A stretch of 64,000 bases of DNA, taken from the NCBI RefSeq assembly GCF_900582625.1, contig NZ_UTIQ01000199.1, positions 531,866 through 595,865 on the forward strand, in the 5' to 3' direction. This DNA is from Pseudomonas viridiflava (lineage in GTDB: Bacteria; Pseudomonadota; Gammaproteobacteria; Pseudomonadales; Pseudomonadaceae). Position numbers and translations under genes: made by a program. Positions 17,049-24,681 of the stretch are shown piece after piece. Under the pieces are notes generated by a model. The model was given only the letters and a program-made list of their open reading frames with translations. It made no database searches and was not told the DNA's origin. Numbering within the stretch: the stretch's first letter is position 1; each line of letters begins with the position of its first letter.

Positions 17049-17806
17049 CGGTGCGTTCCGGTCAGGTAGAAAGAATGGCTGGGCGCAGCCGCGGGCGCGG
17101 ACTCGACACCGAGCAAGGTGAGCAGATGGCGGCGAATGTCCTGCAACGAGCGTGTGGCAATTTCCCGTGGGCGCGGCTGGGTGATCGCCAGGTCATCGAC
17201 GATGCGGCCCTGGTCCAGCACCAACACGCGGTCGGCCAGCAGCACGGCTTCGTCGACGTCGTGGGTCACCAGCAGCACCGCCGGTTCGTGTTTGCGCCAC
17301 AGTTCCAGCACCAACTGCTGCATACGCAAACGGGTGAGCGCATCGAGGGCGGCGAAAGGTTCGTCAAGCAGCAGCAATTTCGGCTCGCGTACCAAGGCCC
17401 GGGCCAGCGCCACCCGCTGCGCCTCACCGCCCGACAAGGTGCCGGGCCAGGCTTGCAAACGATGCTGCAAGCCCACTTCCGCCATCGCCGCCAGCGCCCG
17501 TTCACGCGGCTCTGGCCCGCGCAAGCCGAGGCTGACATTGCGCCAGGCGCGCTTCCACGGCATCAGGCGAGGCTCCTGAAACACCGCCGCACGGGCGTCC
17601 GGCACTTGCAGTTGGCCGCTGTCGATCTGATCCAAACCGGCCAGGGCGCGCAGCAAAGTGGTTTTGCCCGAACCGCTGCGCCCTAGCAAGGCCACGAACT
17701 GGCCGGCGCCGATCTCCAGGTCGAGGCCATTAAGAATGCGCTGCGAGCCAAATTGGCGAACCGCCTGGCGCACCGACACCGCAGAAAAAGAGCCACCGCG
17801 AGGCAT
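17045..17806 (-). CDS. ABC transporter ATP-binding protein, SsuB-like
   Basis: A 253-residue ATPase of the nitrate/sulfonate/taurine family. Walker A GRSGSGKT is at 42-49, signature LSGGE at 124-128, Walker B LLLLDEP ends at residue 150, and an H-loop VTHDVDEA follows. ATG 17806 is preferred over TTG 17812 because GGGAG lies 6 nt before it. The start lies just after the permease stop and the end overlaps the flavoprotein start (ATGA), so permease, ATPase and flavoprotein form one translational unit. Confidence 0.93.
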   Translation of the reverse strand: MPRGGSFSAVSVRQAVRQFGSQRILNGLDLEIGAGQFVALLGRSGSGKTTLLRALAGLDQIDSGQLQVPDARAAVFQEPRLMPWKRAWRNVSLGLRGPEPRERALAAMAEVGLQHRLQAWPGTLSGGEAQRVALARALVREPKLLLLDEPFAALDALTRLRMQQLVLELWRKHEPAVLLVTHDVDEAVLLADRVLVLDQGRIVDDLAITQPRPREIATRSLQDIRRHLLTLLGVESAPAAAPSHSFYLTGTHR

Positions 17807-17808
17807 GT

Positions 17809-18600
17809 TCAACTCCCAATAAACGTCGGCCGCCAGGCCAGGGTGAAACGTTCAAGCCCGCGTACCAGGGCGTCGATGCCCAGGCCCAGCACGCTGTACA
17901 CCAGCAGGCAAATGACGATGACGTCGGTGCGCATAAAGTCGCGGGCATCGTTGACCAGGTAGCCGATGCCGGCCGTGGCGTTGATCTGCTCGACCACCAC
18001 CAACCCCAGCCAACTGATGCCGAACGCATAGCGCAAGCCGACAAAAAACGAAGGCAAGGCGCCCGGCAAAATCACATGCCACACGCGCTCGCGCCGGTTG
18101 AGGCCGAACAGCGTGGCCGCTTCGATCAGCTTGGGATCAAGGCCACGGATGCCAGCAAACAAGGTGAGGTAAATGGGAAAGGTGGTGCCCAGGGCGATGA
18201 GCGCGATCTTCGGCGTTTCGCCCACCCCGAACCACAAGATAAACAGCGGCACGATGGCCAGAAACGGCAGGGTGCGCAGCATTTGCATGGGCGAGTCGAT
18301 GGCCAACTCACCCCCGCGCGAAAGCCCCGCCACCAGCGCCAACGTAGTGCCCACGCTCACGCCAATCGCCAGGCCACTCAGCGCGCGCCCCAACGACACC
18401 CACAAATGCCCGGCCAATTCACCGCTCGCCAACAACTGCCACAAGGTGCCGCCGATGGCACTGGGCGCGGCGATAACGCGCGTCGGTAATACACCGGTTT
18501 GCGAGGCCAGCTCCCACAGCAGTAACAACAGCAGCGGACTGACCAACCGCGCCGCCACATTGCGCACCATCGGCCAGCGAGCGAGTGAACGCAGCGACAT
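17809..18600 (-). CDS. ABC transporter permease, SsuC-like
   Basis: A 263-residue inner-membrane permease with about six helices and the EAA loop in EAATLFGLNRRERVWHVILPG. It resembles SsuC/TauC permeases (LRTLPFLAIVPLFILWFGVGE; YAFGISWLGLVVVEQIN). It is the first gene of the operon and has a clear GGGAG ribosome site. Upstream is an A/T-rich promoter-like region with palindromes. Confidence 0.93.
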   Translation of the reverse strand: MSLRSLARWPMVRNVAARLVSPLLLLLLWELASQTGVLPTRVIAAPSAIGGTLWQLLASGELAGHLWVSLGRALSGLAIGVSVGTTLALVAGLSRGGELAIDSPMQMLRTLPFLAIVPLFILWFGVGETPKIALIALGTTFPIYLTLFAGIRGLDPKLIEAATLFGLNRRERVWHVILPGALPSFFVGLRYAFGISWLGLVVVEQINATAGIGYLVNDARDFMRTDVIVICLLVYSVLGLGIDALVRGLERFTLAWRPTFIGS

Positions 18601-18820
18601 GACATCTCCCTGAAATCAGCAAATGAAGGCGTTTCGGCCTTCGGGTGGGGCCATGCTAACTACATAAGAAATGGGCGGGAAATTCGATTTGGTTCTAACC
18701 TAATATGTAGATGGCGCATTACCTTTGTTTTTTGATATGCGTATGTAGCATATTGATTGTAGTTAAATATGATGGATGGGGGGCGCAGCCATCGCGGCTT
18801 TAGCCGCGATGCTTTTGCCT
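18601..18820. promoter_or_regulatory. A/T-rich upstream region of the ABC operon with palindrome
   Basis: This gap has noticeably lower GC than its surroundings. It contains ATATGC-N7-GCATAT at 18735-18753 and two TATGTAG motifs (18704-18710 and 18742-18748), an arrangement expected of a promoter controlled by a dimeric activator or repressor. A LysR-type T-N11-A reading of the palindrome is possible. A single REP palindrome occupies 18791-18810. Confidence 0.4.
18791..18810. repeat. Single REP palindrome
   Basis: Perfect palindrome-like element ATCGCGGCTTTAGCCGCGAT lying 10 bp past the stop codon of the NTF2-like gene. It belongs to the same family as the repeats at 11774, 41345 and 55383 and may protect or terminate that gene's transcript. 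Confidence 0.75.
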
Positions 18821-19198
18821 TCAAGCTGGCAACCGCGTCGCCTGAAACGAGCTGATCTGCCACCCCTGCGCCCCAAGCGTCCACACCTGGGTGGCAAACC
18901 CTTCCCCGCGAATCGGCTGATCACCGCCGCGCTTTTGCAGCGTGTTGCATTGCGGCCCGGTCATCACCGCTACGCCTTCGCCGTAGAAGCGAATCTGTAA
19001 TTCACCGCGCTCGATGGCCAGGTACTGCACCGCCGTTTTGGCGTAGGTCAGGTAGTCGGCTTTGCCTTGCACCAGGCCGGTGGTGTGCACGTACACCAGG
19101 TCGTCGGCGAACAGCTCGGCCACGCGGGCGTGGTCTTCTGCTACCAGCGCACGGCTGCGCGCTTGCTCCAGTTCCAGCAGGTGTTGGTGGGTGTTCAT
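18821..19198 (-). CDS. SnoaL-like/NTF2-fold protein
   Basis: A 125-residue single-domain protein of the NTF2-like (DUF4440/SnoaL) fold: N-terminal helix HLLELEQARSRALVAEDHARVAELFADDLVYVHTTG, a central YLAIERGELQIRFYGEGVAVMTG strand region, and C-terminal VWTLGAQGWQISSFQATRL. Members include small isomerases, hydrolases and ligand binders. It is divergently placed from the amidohydrolase gene, sharing the region with the 19349 palindrome. No catalytic assignment is possible. Confidence 0.75.
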   Translation of the reverse strand: MNTHQHLLELEQARSRALVAEDHARVAELFADDLVYVHTTGLVQGKADYLTYAKTAVQYLAIERGELQIRFYGEGVAVMTGPQCNTLQKRGGDQPIRGEGFATQVWTLGAQGWQISSFQATRLPA

Positions 19199-19348
19199 GC
19201 AGACGCTCCTATGGGTTGAGAGCGCGCACCTTAGGCGCCGCGCCGGGCGCTAAAAAATCGTCGATCACGATGGCTGCCATCGCCACTTTCACTGCCTGCC
19301 GCCCTCGGCCGCCGCTTGCCCTGCAGCCCAGGCCGGGCAAGGGCTGCA

Positions 19349-19375
19349 CCGGGTATTGAGGCGGTCAATACCCGG
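19349..19375. promoter_or_regulatory. Perfect palindrome, candidate operator
   Basis: Arms CCGGGTATTGA and TCAATACCCGG are perfectly complementary over 11 bp around the 5-bp spacer GGCGG. It lies in the 258-bp divergent region between the NTF2-like gene (start 19198) and the amidohydrolase (start 19457). The inner part TTGA-N5-TCAA fits the LysR-type T-N11-A box. No T-run follows either arm, so an operator is more likely than a terminator. The LysR gene at 21670-22605 is the nearest candidate regulator. Confidence 0.5.
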
Positions 19376-19456
19376 CCATCGACGCAATCTGTTGGTGCCC
19401 CGCCGCCGCGCTGGGCAGCCTGCCTGCACACTTCCCATTACAGCGATGTCACCGCT

Positions 19457-20812
19457 ATGAGCACCTTGCACCTGCACTGCCAAACCCTGTTCGACGGCAC
19501 CAGCCTCGCCACCCGCCAGCAGCAAACGCTGGTGGTGGAGAACGGCGTGCTGAGTTATGTCGGCCCGCGCAGCAGCGCACCGCTTCCCGCGCCTGGCGCC
19601 CAGGTGGTCGATGCCGGCGACCACTTTGTGATGCCCGGCCTGGTGGATGTGCATACCCATCTGGCCTTTGGTAATGCACAGAGCGAGGAAGACATTGATA
19701 TCTGGACCAGCGATGAATTCCGCGCCCTGCGCGGTATGTTCTTCGCGCAGCATGTGTTGGCGGCCGGCGTTACCAGCATGGTCTGCCCCGGCGACAGCGG
19801 TCAGTTGAGCATCGCGGTGCGCAACAGCATCGCCGCCGGGCTGTTCGAGGGTCCGCGCATTGCCGCCAGCAGCCGGGTGATTACCAACCGACAGAGCCTT
19901 AACGACTGGTTTCCCAGCCGCGTCGGTGCGCCCGAATATTTCACCGCGCGCCTGGTGACCAGCCGCAGCGAGGCCCTGGCCGAGGTACGCAAGCAGGCTA
20001 AAGACGGCGTCGACCTGATCAAAATCGCCATGGACGGCACCCACCGCCGACCCAACGGCGAAATCATCGCGGCCTTTACCGCTGATGAAACCAAAGAGAT
20101 GGTCGACGAAGCCCACCGCCTCGGCTGCAAAGTGGCGACCCACGCCTATGGCCGCGAAGCGGTGATGTACGCCGCCAAGGCCGGGGTCGACCTGGTGTTT
20201 CATGGGTTCTACATGGACGACGCCTGCATCGACGCGTTGCTCGAAGCGGGCAGCATTTTGGCGCCGACCATGACCTTTCCGCAGAACACCGTGGACTTCT
20301 GCCAACCCCACGACCCGGCGATCACCACCGGCTACGCCGCCTGCTGCGCGCGCACCCTGGAAGTGGGCAGCCAGGTGCTCAAACGCGCCAAGGCCGCCGG
20401 CATTCCGTTCGCCTGCGGCAGCGACAGCGGCTTTGCCGTAACGCCGTATGGCGAATGGCACGCGCGCGAGCTGGAACTGCTGGTCACCCGCCTCGGCTTT
20501 ACCCCGGCCGAAGCCCTTTACGCCGCCACCAACGTCGGTGCTCGCTGCATGCCACGGGGCGAAACCCTGGGAACGTTGGAGGTGGGCAAACAGGCCGACT
20601 TCCTCCTGCTCGACGGCTCGCCCTTGGAGGACATCCGCCTGCTGCAAAACCGTCGTGCGCTCAAGGCGGTATACAAAGCCGGCCAACCGATGCGCCTCGA
20701 CCGCACGCCTTACAACCCTAAGCAGGTGTCGGACTTCAACTCACTGAAATGGACCGACCTGTACACCCGCGACCGCGTCGCGCACTTGGGCAAATGGAGC
20801 GCAGGCGCATGA
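19457..20812 (+). CDS. Amidohydrolase-family metal-dependent hydrolase
   Basis: A 451-residue amidohydrolase of the imidazolonepropionase/Xaa-Pro dipeptidase-like branch. Metal ligands are H66 and H68 (LVDVHTHLAFG), the probably carboxylated lysine K189 (DLIKIAMDGTH), H229 (ATHAYG), H249 (LVFHGFYMDD) and D323 (ACGSDSGF). It should act as a binuclear zinc hydrolase on an amide, lactam or peptide bond in the cytoplasm; no signal peptide is seen. The start MSTLHLHC at 19457 is chosen because upstream in-frame sequence is Arg/Pro-rich and non-coding in character. Its stop overlaps the next ATG. Confidence 0.88.
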   Translation: MSTLHLHCQTLFDGTSLATRQQQTLVVENGVLSYVGPRSSAPLPAPGAQVVDAGDHFVMPGLVDVHTHLAFGNAQSEEDIDIWTSDEFRALRGMFFAQHVLAAGVTSMVCPGDSGQLSIAVRNSIAAGLFEGPRIAASSRVITNRQSLNDWFPSRVGAPEYFTARLVTSRSEALAEVRKQAKDGVDLIKIAMDGTHRRPNGEIIAAFTADETKEMVDEAHRLGCKVATHAYGREAVMYAAKAGVDLVFHGFYMDDACIDALLEAGSILAPTMTFPQNTVDFCQPHDPAITTGYAACCARTLEVGSQVLKRAKAAGIPFACGSDSGFAVTPYGEWHARELELLVTRLGFTPAEALYAATNVGARCMPRGETLGTLEVGKQADFLLLDGSPLEDIRLLQNRRALKAVYKAGQPMRLDRTPYNPKQVSDFNSLKWTDLYTRDRVAHLGKWSAGA

Positions 20813-21243
20813 CCGCACTGACCTTTACCCTCGCCGCACAACTGGCCAGCGCTACCGTGCAGGCAGCCCGTGATTTGGGCCTGAAACCCATGGCCGCTGC
20901 CGTGCTCGATCAGGCCGGTCACCTTCTGGCCGTAGTGCGCGATGAAGGCGCGAGTTTTCTGCGGCCACAGATTGCCACCGGCAAAGCACGCGGCTGTTTG
21001 GGCATGGGCTTTGGCGGGCGCGAACTGGCCCGCCGTGCGCAAGCGATGCCGGCGTTTTTCGATGCCATCAACAGCCTGACCGCAGGCGAAGTGATTCCCG
21101 TGGCGGGCGGTGTGTTGATTCGCTCGACGCACGGTGAACTGCTGGGGGCGATTGGCGTGAGTGGCGACACCTCGGATAACGACGAGCGCTGTGCGCTGCT
21201 GGCGATTGCGGCGGCCGGATTGCAGGCGGATTGCGGGGACTAG
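20809..21243 (+). CDS. GlcG/HbpS-family (DUF336) protein
   Basis: A 144-residue protein with the full GlcG/HbpS signature: LAAQLASATVQAARDLGLKP, AVLDQAGHLLAVVRDEGAS, ATGKARGCLGMG and a final IPVAGGVLIR...GAIGVSGDTSDNDE. Relatives bind heme or act as accessory proteins next to oxidoreductase or degradation genes. The 4-nt ATGA overlap with the amidohydrolase shows they form a two-gene operon and suggests that both serve the same substrate or pathway, but the exact function is unknown. Confidence 0.85.
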   Translation: MTALTFTLAAQLASATVQAARDLGLKPMAAAVLDQAGHLLAVVRDEGASFLRPQIATGKARGCLGMGFGGRELARRAQAMPAFFDAINSLTAGEVIPVAGGVLIRSTHGELLGAIGVSGDTSDNDERCALLAIAAAGLQADCGD

Positions 21244-21248
21244 TAGCC

Positions 21249-21672
21249 GACCGCGCTTGAGCTCCCCTCTCCCGCTAAGTCGGCCGGACAGGCGAGAGGG
21301 GCTGGGGTGAGGGCCGGCTTTACTCGCTCGCAAATTGTGCGCGCAGCCCCCTCACCCTCACCCTCTCCCCGCTGGGGCGAGGGGACTAAAAGCAGACCGC
21401 GCTTGAGCTCCCCTCGCCCGCTAAGTCGGCCGGACAGGCGAGAGGGGCTGGGGGTGAGGGCCGGCTTTTACTCGCTCGCAAATGGCGCGCGCAGCCCACT
21501 CACCCTAACCCTCTCCCCGCTGGGGCGAGAGGACTAAAAACAGACCGCGCATGAGCTCCCCTCTCCCGCTGGCGGGAGAGGGGCTGGGGGTGAGGGCCGG
21601 CTTTTACTCGGTCGCAAATTGTGCGCGCAGCCCCCTCACCCTAACCCTCTCCCCGCTGGGGCGAGGGGACTA
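21249..21672. repeat. Tandem array of three ~147-bp repeats
   Basis: Three units begin GACCGCGC at 21249, 21395 and 21543. Each contains GAGCTCCCCTC, a palindrome ending GAGAGGGGCTGGGG, the stretch GGGCCGGCTT-TACTCG-TCGCAAAT, and a second inverted segment CCCTCACCCT...CCCTCTCCCCGCTGGGGCGAGG. The last unit runs into the LysR gene, and its ACTAG provides that gene's stop codon. This is a dispersed Pseudomonas-type repeat in tandem, not a CRISPR: the units abut each other without unique spacers. Confidence 0.85.
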
Positions 21673-22605
21673 GACGCAGACTGCGTTCAGACTTTCCGCC
21701 TGCGCCACCAACACCGACCGAAACCAACTCAACGCCGGGTCCGCATGCTGATACGGATGCCATTGCACCACCTGCGTCGCCACCGGAAACGCCAACGGCG
21801 CAGGCACCACACGCAGTGAATAGCGGCTGGCAAACAACGCGGCCTGGCGCCGGAACAGCGTCGCCACCCGCGCGGTGCCGACGATAAAGTCCGGCATCAA
21901 GGCAAAGCTTTCTACCGCCACCGCAACCTGGCGGCTGATGCCGAGTTCTTCCAAGTGCGCGGCATCCAGCGCCAACTGACGGCCATCGGCAAATTCGCGC
22001 ACCACATGCTCCGCCTCGCAATACGCCGCCAAGCTGATGCCATCGGCATAGGCGGCGTGCTCGGCGCTCACCAGGCAGCACAGTTCATCGGTCAGTAACG
22101 GCTGCTGCGGGTACGCCGGGTTGAGCCGGCGCTGGGGCACGATGGCGCAATCGCTGCGGCGGTAGTCCAGCGCTTCACTGACCACGTCGCCGTCGCGCGG
22201 CAGCGGCAAATCACGCACGGTCAAGCGCACGCCCGGCGCCAGTCGCGCCAGTTCACGACTGACCGCCGGCATCAACACGGCCGCCACATAATCAGACGCC
22301 ACCACGGTAAAACGCCGTTCACACTGCGCCGGCTCGAAGCGCACCGGCGCATCGATAATCTCGCGCGTCAACGCCAGCGCTTCGCGCACTTTCGGCAGCA
22401 GCGCCAGGCCCAGCGTGGTCGGTTGCATCGTGCGACCGACCGCCACCAACAGCGGGTCGTTGAAATGCTCACGCAAACGCCCGAGCGCCGAGCTGGTGGC
22501 CGATTGGCCCAGGCACAAACGCTCGGCCGCACGGGTCACGCTGCACTCGCTGAGCAAGGCATCCAGCGCGACTAACAAGTTGAGATCGAGGCGGCGAAAA
22601 CGCAT
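21670..22605 (-). CDS. LysR-family transcriptional regulator (NodD/NahR-like subgroup)
   Basis: A 311-residue LTTR. Residues 1-60 form the winged HTH (LDLNLLVALDALLSECSVTRAAERL, ATSSALGRLREHFNDPLL); the rest is the two-lobe effector-binding domain. The RRLDLNLL start and the pattern of the HTH are those of the NodD/NahR/LinR branch, which responds to aromatic compounds. ATG 22605 is chosen; GTG 22611 is a two-codon-longer option. It is divergent from the VOC gene, a likely target, and could also act at the 19349 palindrome. Its stop codon lies within the repeat array. Confidence 0.88.
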   Translation of the reverse strand: MRFRRLDLNLLVALDALLSECSVTRAAERLCLGQSATSSALGRLREHFNDPLLVAVGRTMQPTTLGLALLPKVREALALTREIIDAPVRFEPAQCERRFTVVASDYVAAVLMPAVSRELARLAPGVRLTVRDLPLPRDGDVVSEALDYRRSDCAIVPQRRLNPAYPQQPLLTDELCCLVSAEHAAYADGISLAAYCEAEHVVREFADGRQLALDAAHLEELGISRQVAVAVESFALMPDFIVGTARVATLFRRQAALFASRYSLRVVPAPLAFPVATQVVQWHPYQHADPALSWFRSVLVAQAESLNAVCV

Positions 22606-22822
22606 CGGCACGGCTCACAAAAAGGCGGTAGCCGACCCTAATTCAGCGTGCTTCATCAGACCAATCAGCATTGGCGCTGGCAGGTATCGCGGCCGCTTAT
22701 GCCTGGCCGGGCGCATCTTCAACCGCTCCGCGAAAGTGCTTGCTGCACGGGCCGCTTATTGCTGCAGGAAAAAAACCGCAGCATCCGGAGCTGTTAACCG
22801 CCACCGATTTCGGAGCATCGCC

Positions 22823-23305
22823 ATGACAAACACCGCCATCACCATTCAGCGCCTCGACCACTTCACTATCCGCACCAAAAAATGGGACGAAACCGCCGAC
22901 TTTTTCAGCAACGTGATCGGCCTAAAACACGGCCCCCGGCCGGCGTTTCGGTTTCCTGGCTACTGGCTGTACGCCGGCGATCAGCCGATTTTGCACATCG
23001 TCGCCATCACCGATGCGCGCTCCGGGTTGGAGGCGTACCTGGGCGCACGGTCGGCGCGGCACGGTTCCGGTTCGATTGACCACGTGTCGTTGCGCTGCAT
23101 GGGCCTGGGTCCGATGCAAAAACGCCTGATGTCGCTGGGCATCAGCTTCAGTGAGCGGGTGATCCCCGAAATTGGCGAGCACCAGTTGTTCGTCGAAGAC
23201 CCGAACGGCGTGGTGGTGGAGATGGTCTTTCCCCACTCGCCCCTGGACCGCATCATTGGCCAGCCCATCGAACAGCCCGCCATGCGCGGTGAACACGATG
23301 CGTAA
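22823..23305 (+). CDS. VOC-superfamily (glyoxalase/dioxygenase fold) protein
   Basis: A 160-residue protein with two beta-alpha-beta-beta-beta modules: IQRLDHFTIRTKKWDETADFFSNVIGL at the start and DHVSLRCMGLGPMQKRLMSLGISF, HQLFVEDPNGVVVEMVF at the end. Candidate metal ligands are the first His of LDHFTIR, the His of DHVSLR and the Glu of VVVEMVF. This fits an extradiol-type dioxygenase, glyoxalase or lyase of unknown substrate. GGAG sits 8 nt before the ATG. The divergent LysR gene and the convergent MFS gene suggest a small aromatic or electrophile-handling unit. Confidence 0.82.
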   Translation: MTNTAITIQRLDHFTIRTKKWDETADFFSNVIGLKHGPRPAFRFPGYWLYAGDQPILHIVAITDARSGLEAYLGARSARHGSGSIDHVSLRCMGLGPMQKRLMSLGISFSERVIPEIGEHQLFVEDPNGVVVEMVFPHSPLDRIIGQPIEQPAMRGEHDA

Positions 23306-23335
23306 CGCTCACCGTGCGCGGGCCGGGGCGCGGTT

Positions 23336-24553
23336 TTACACGCCCTTGGTTGAGGGCAACAGCACGGTGAGAATGCCCAGCAGCGGCAGGAACGCGCACA
23401 GGCGGAACACATATTCGATGCCGTGAATATCAGCCAGATAGCCCAGCAAGGCGCCACCGATCCCGCCGAAGCCAAACATCAGCCCGAAAAACACACCGGC
23501 AATCATGCCGACGTTGCCGGGCACCAGTTCCTGCGCGTACACCACGATGGCCGAGAATGCCGAGGCCAGAATAAAGCCGATGATCATGCTCAATACGCCG
23601 GTCCAGAACAGGTCGACGTAGGGCAGCGCCAAGGTGAACGGCGCGGCGCCGAGGATGGAAAACCAGATCACCTTTTTGCGGCCGATCTTGTCGCCAATCG
23701 GCCCGCCGAAAAACGTACCGGCTGCCACCGCACCGAGAAACAGGAACAGGTAGAGCTGCGAGCCGGTGACCGAAACGTCGAACTTTTCGATCAGGAAAAA
23801 CGTGAAGTAACTGGTCAGGCTGCTCATGTAGAAGTACTTGGAAAACACCAGCAAGGCCAACACCACCAAGGCGCTAATCACCCGCTGTTTGGACAACCCA
23901 TGGGTCGCCACGCTGCCTTGCTTGAGCTTGAACAGCGTGAGGTGATTGCGGTACCAGCGGCTCAGGCCGTAGAGCACGGCAATGGCAAAGGTGGCGAATA
24001 AACCGAACCACGCGACATGGCCCTGCCCGTACGGAATCACGATGGCCGCCGCCAGCAGTGGCCCGAACGCGCTACCGGCGTTGCCGCCCACTTGAAAGGT
24101 AGACTGCGCCAGGCCGTAGCGCCCGCCCGAGGCCAGCCGGGCGATGCGCGAGGCTTCCGGGTGAAAGGTCGACGAGCCGATGCCCACCAGCCCCGAAGCC
24201 AGGAGAATCGCGGGGAAACTGCCGACAAAGGCCAGCAGCAAAATACCCACCAGCGTGCACAGCGAGCCCACCGGCAACAGCCACGGTTTCGGGTGGCGAT
24301 CAGTGTGGTAACCGACCCAGGGTTGCAGCAGCGAGGCCGTCAGTTGGAAGGTCAGGGTAATCAGGCCGACCTGGGCGAAGGTCAGGCCATAGTTGGCCTT
24401 GAGCATCGGGTAAATCGACGGCAGCACAGCCTGAATCAGGTCATTGATCAAATGCGCGAGGGCACAGGCGCCGATGACGCGCATCACCAGCGGGCTGGCC
24501 TGCTGAGTGACGGTACTGGCTAAGGACGGTGAAGCAGTGGCACTGGTGGACAT
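23336..24553 (-). CDS. MFS transporter, fosmidomycin-resistance (Fsr)-like
   Basis: A 405-residue 12-helix major-facilitator protein. Early residues ALAHLINDLIQAVLPSIYPMLKANYGLTF are typical of the Fsr group; a motif-A-like GYHTDRHPKPW loop and a GDKIGRKKVIW loop are present in the two halves. Expected role: proton-driven export of drugs or metabolites. The start MSTSATAS at 24553 has GGAAG 7-8 nt upstream, preferable to ATG 24571. An AraC regulator is transcribed divergently, an arrangement like E. coli nimR-nimT. Confidence 0.88.
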   Translation of the reverse strand: MSTSATASPSLASTVTQQASPLVMRVIGACALAHLINDLIQAVLPSIYPMLKANYGLTFAQVGLITLTFQLTASLLQPWVGYHTDRHPKPWLLPVGSLCTLVGILLLAFVGSFPAILLASGLVGIGSSTFHPEASRIARLASGGRYGLAQSTFQVGGNAGSAFGPLLAAAIVIPYGQGHVAWFGLFATFAIAVLYGLSRWYRNHLTLFKLKQGSVATHGLSKQRVISALVVLALLVFSKYFYMSSLTSYFTFFLIEKFDVSVTGSQLYLFLFLGAVAAGTFFGGPIGDKIGRKKVIWFSILGAAPFTLALPYVDLFWTGVLSMIIGFILASAFSAIVVYAQELVPGNVGMIAGVFFGLMFGFGGIGGALLGYLADIHGIEYVFRLCAFLPLLGILTVLLPSTKGV

Positions 24554-24681
24554 AGGGCAGCTTCCAGACAAGCCAGCGCAGACACATGCGCTGGTAATTT
24601 CAGGGGTCGACGCTATGCTACGGGCCCTTAAAAGCGCCTGTCTCGCGTGATGCAGACAACACCTATCGCAAAACGGACAAC
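24554..24681. promoter_or_regulatory. Divergent promoter region of MFS and AraC genes
   Basis: A 128-bp region between the MFS start (24553, minus) and the AraC start (24682, plus). By analogy with other AraC/MFS pairs it should hold both promoters and the AraC-family site. I could not identify a specific operator repeat with confidence. Confidence 0.4.

Noticed and set aside
21249..21672. Possible CRISPR array
   Set aside because: Units are ~147 bp and abut without unique spacers of equal size; no cas genes are present.
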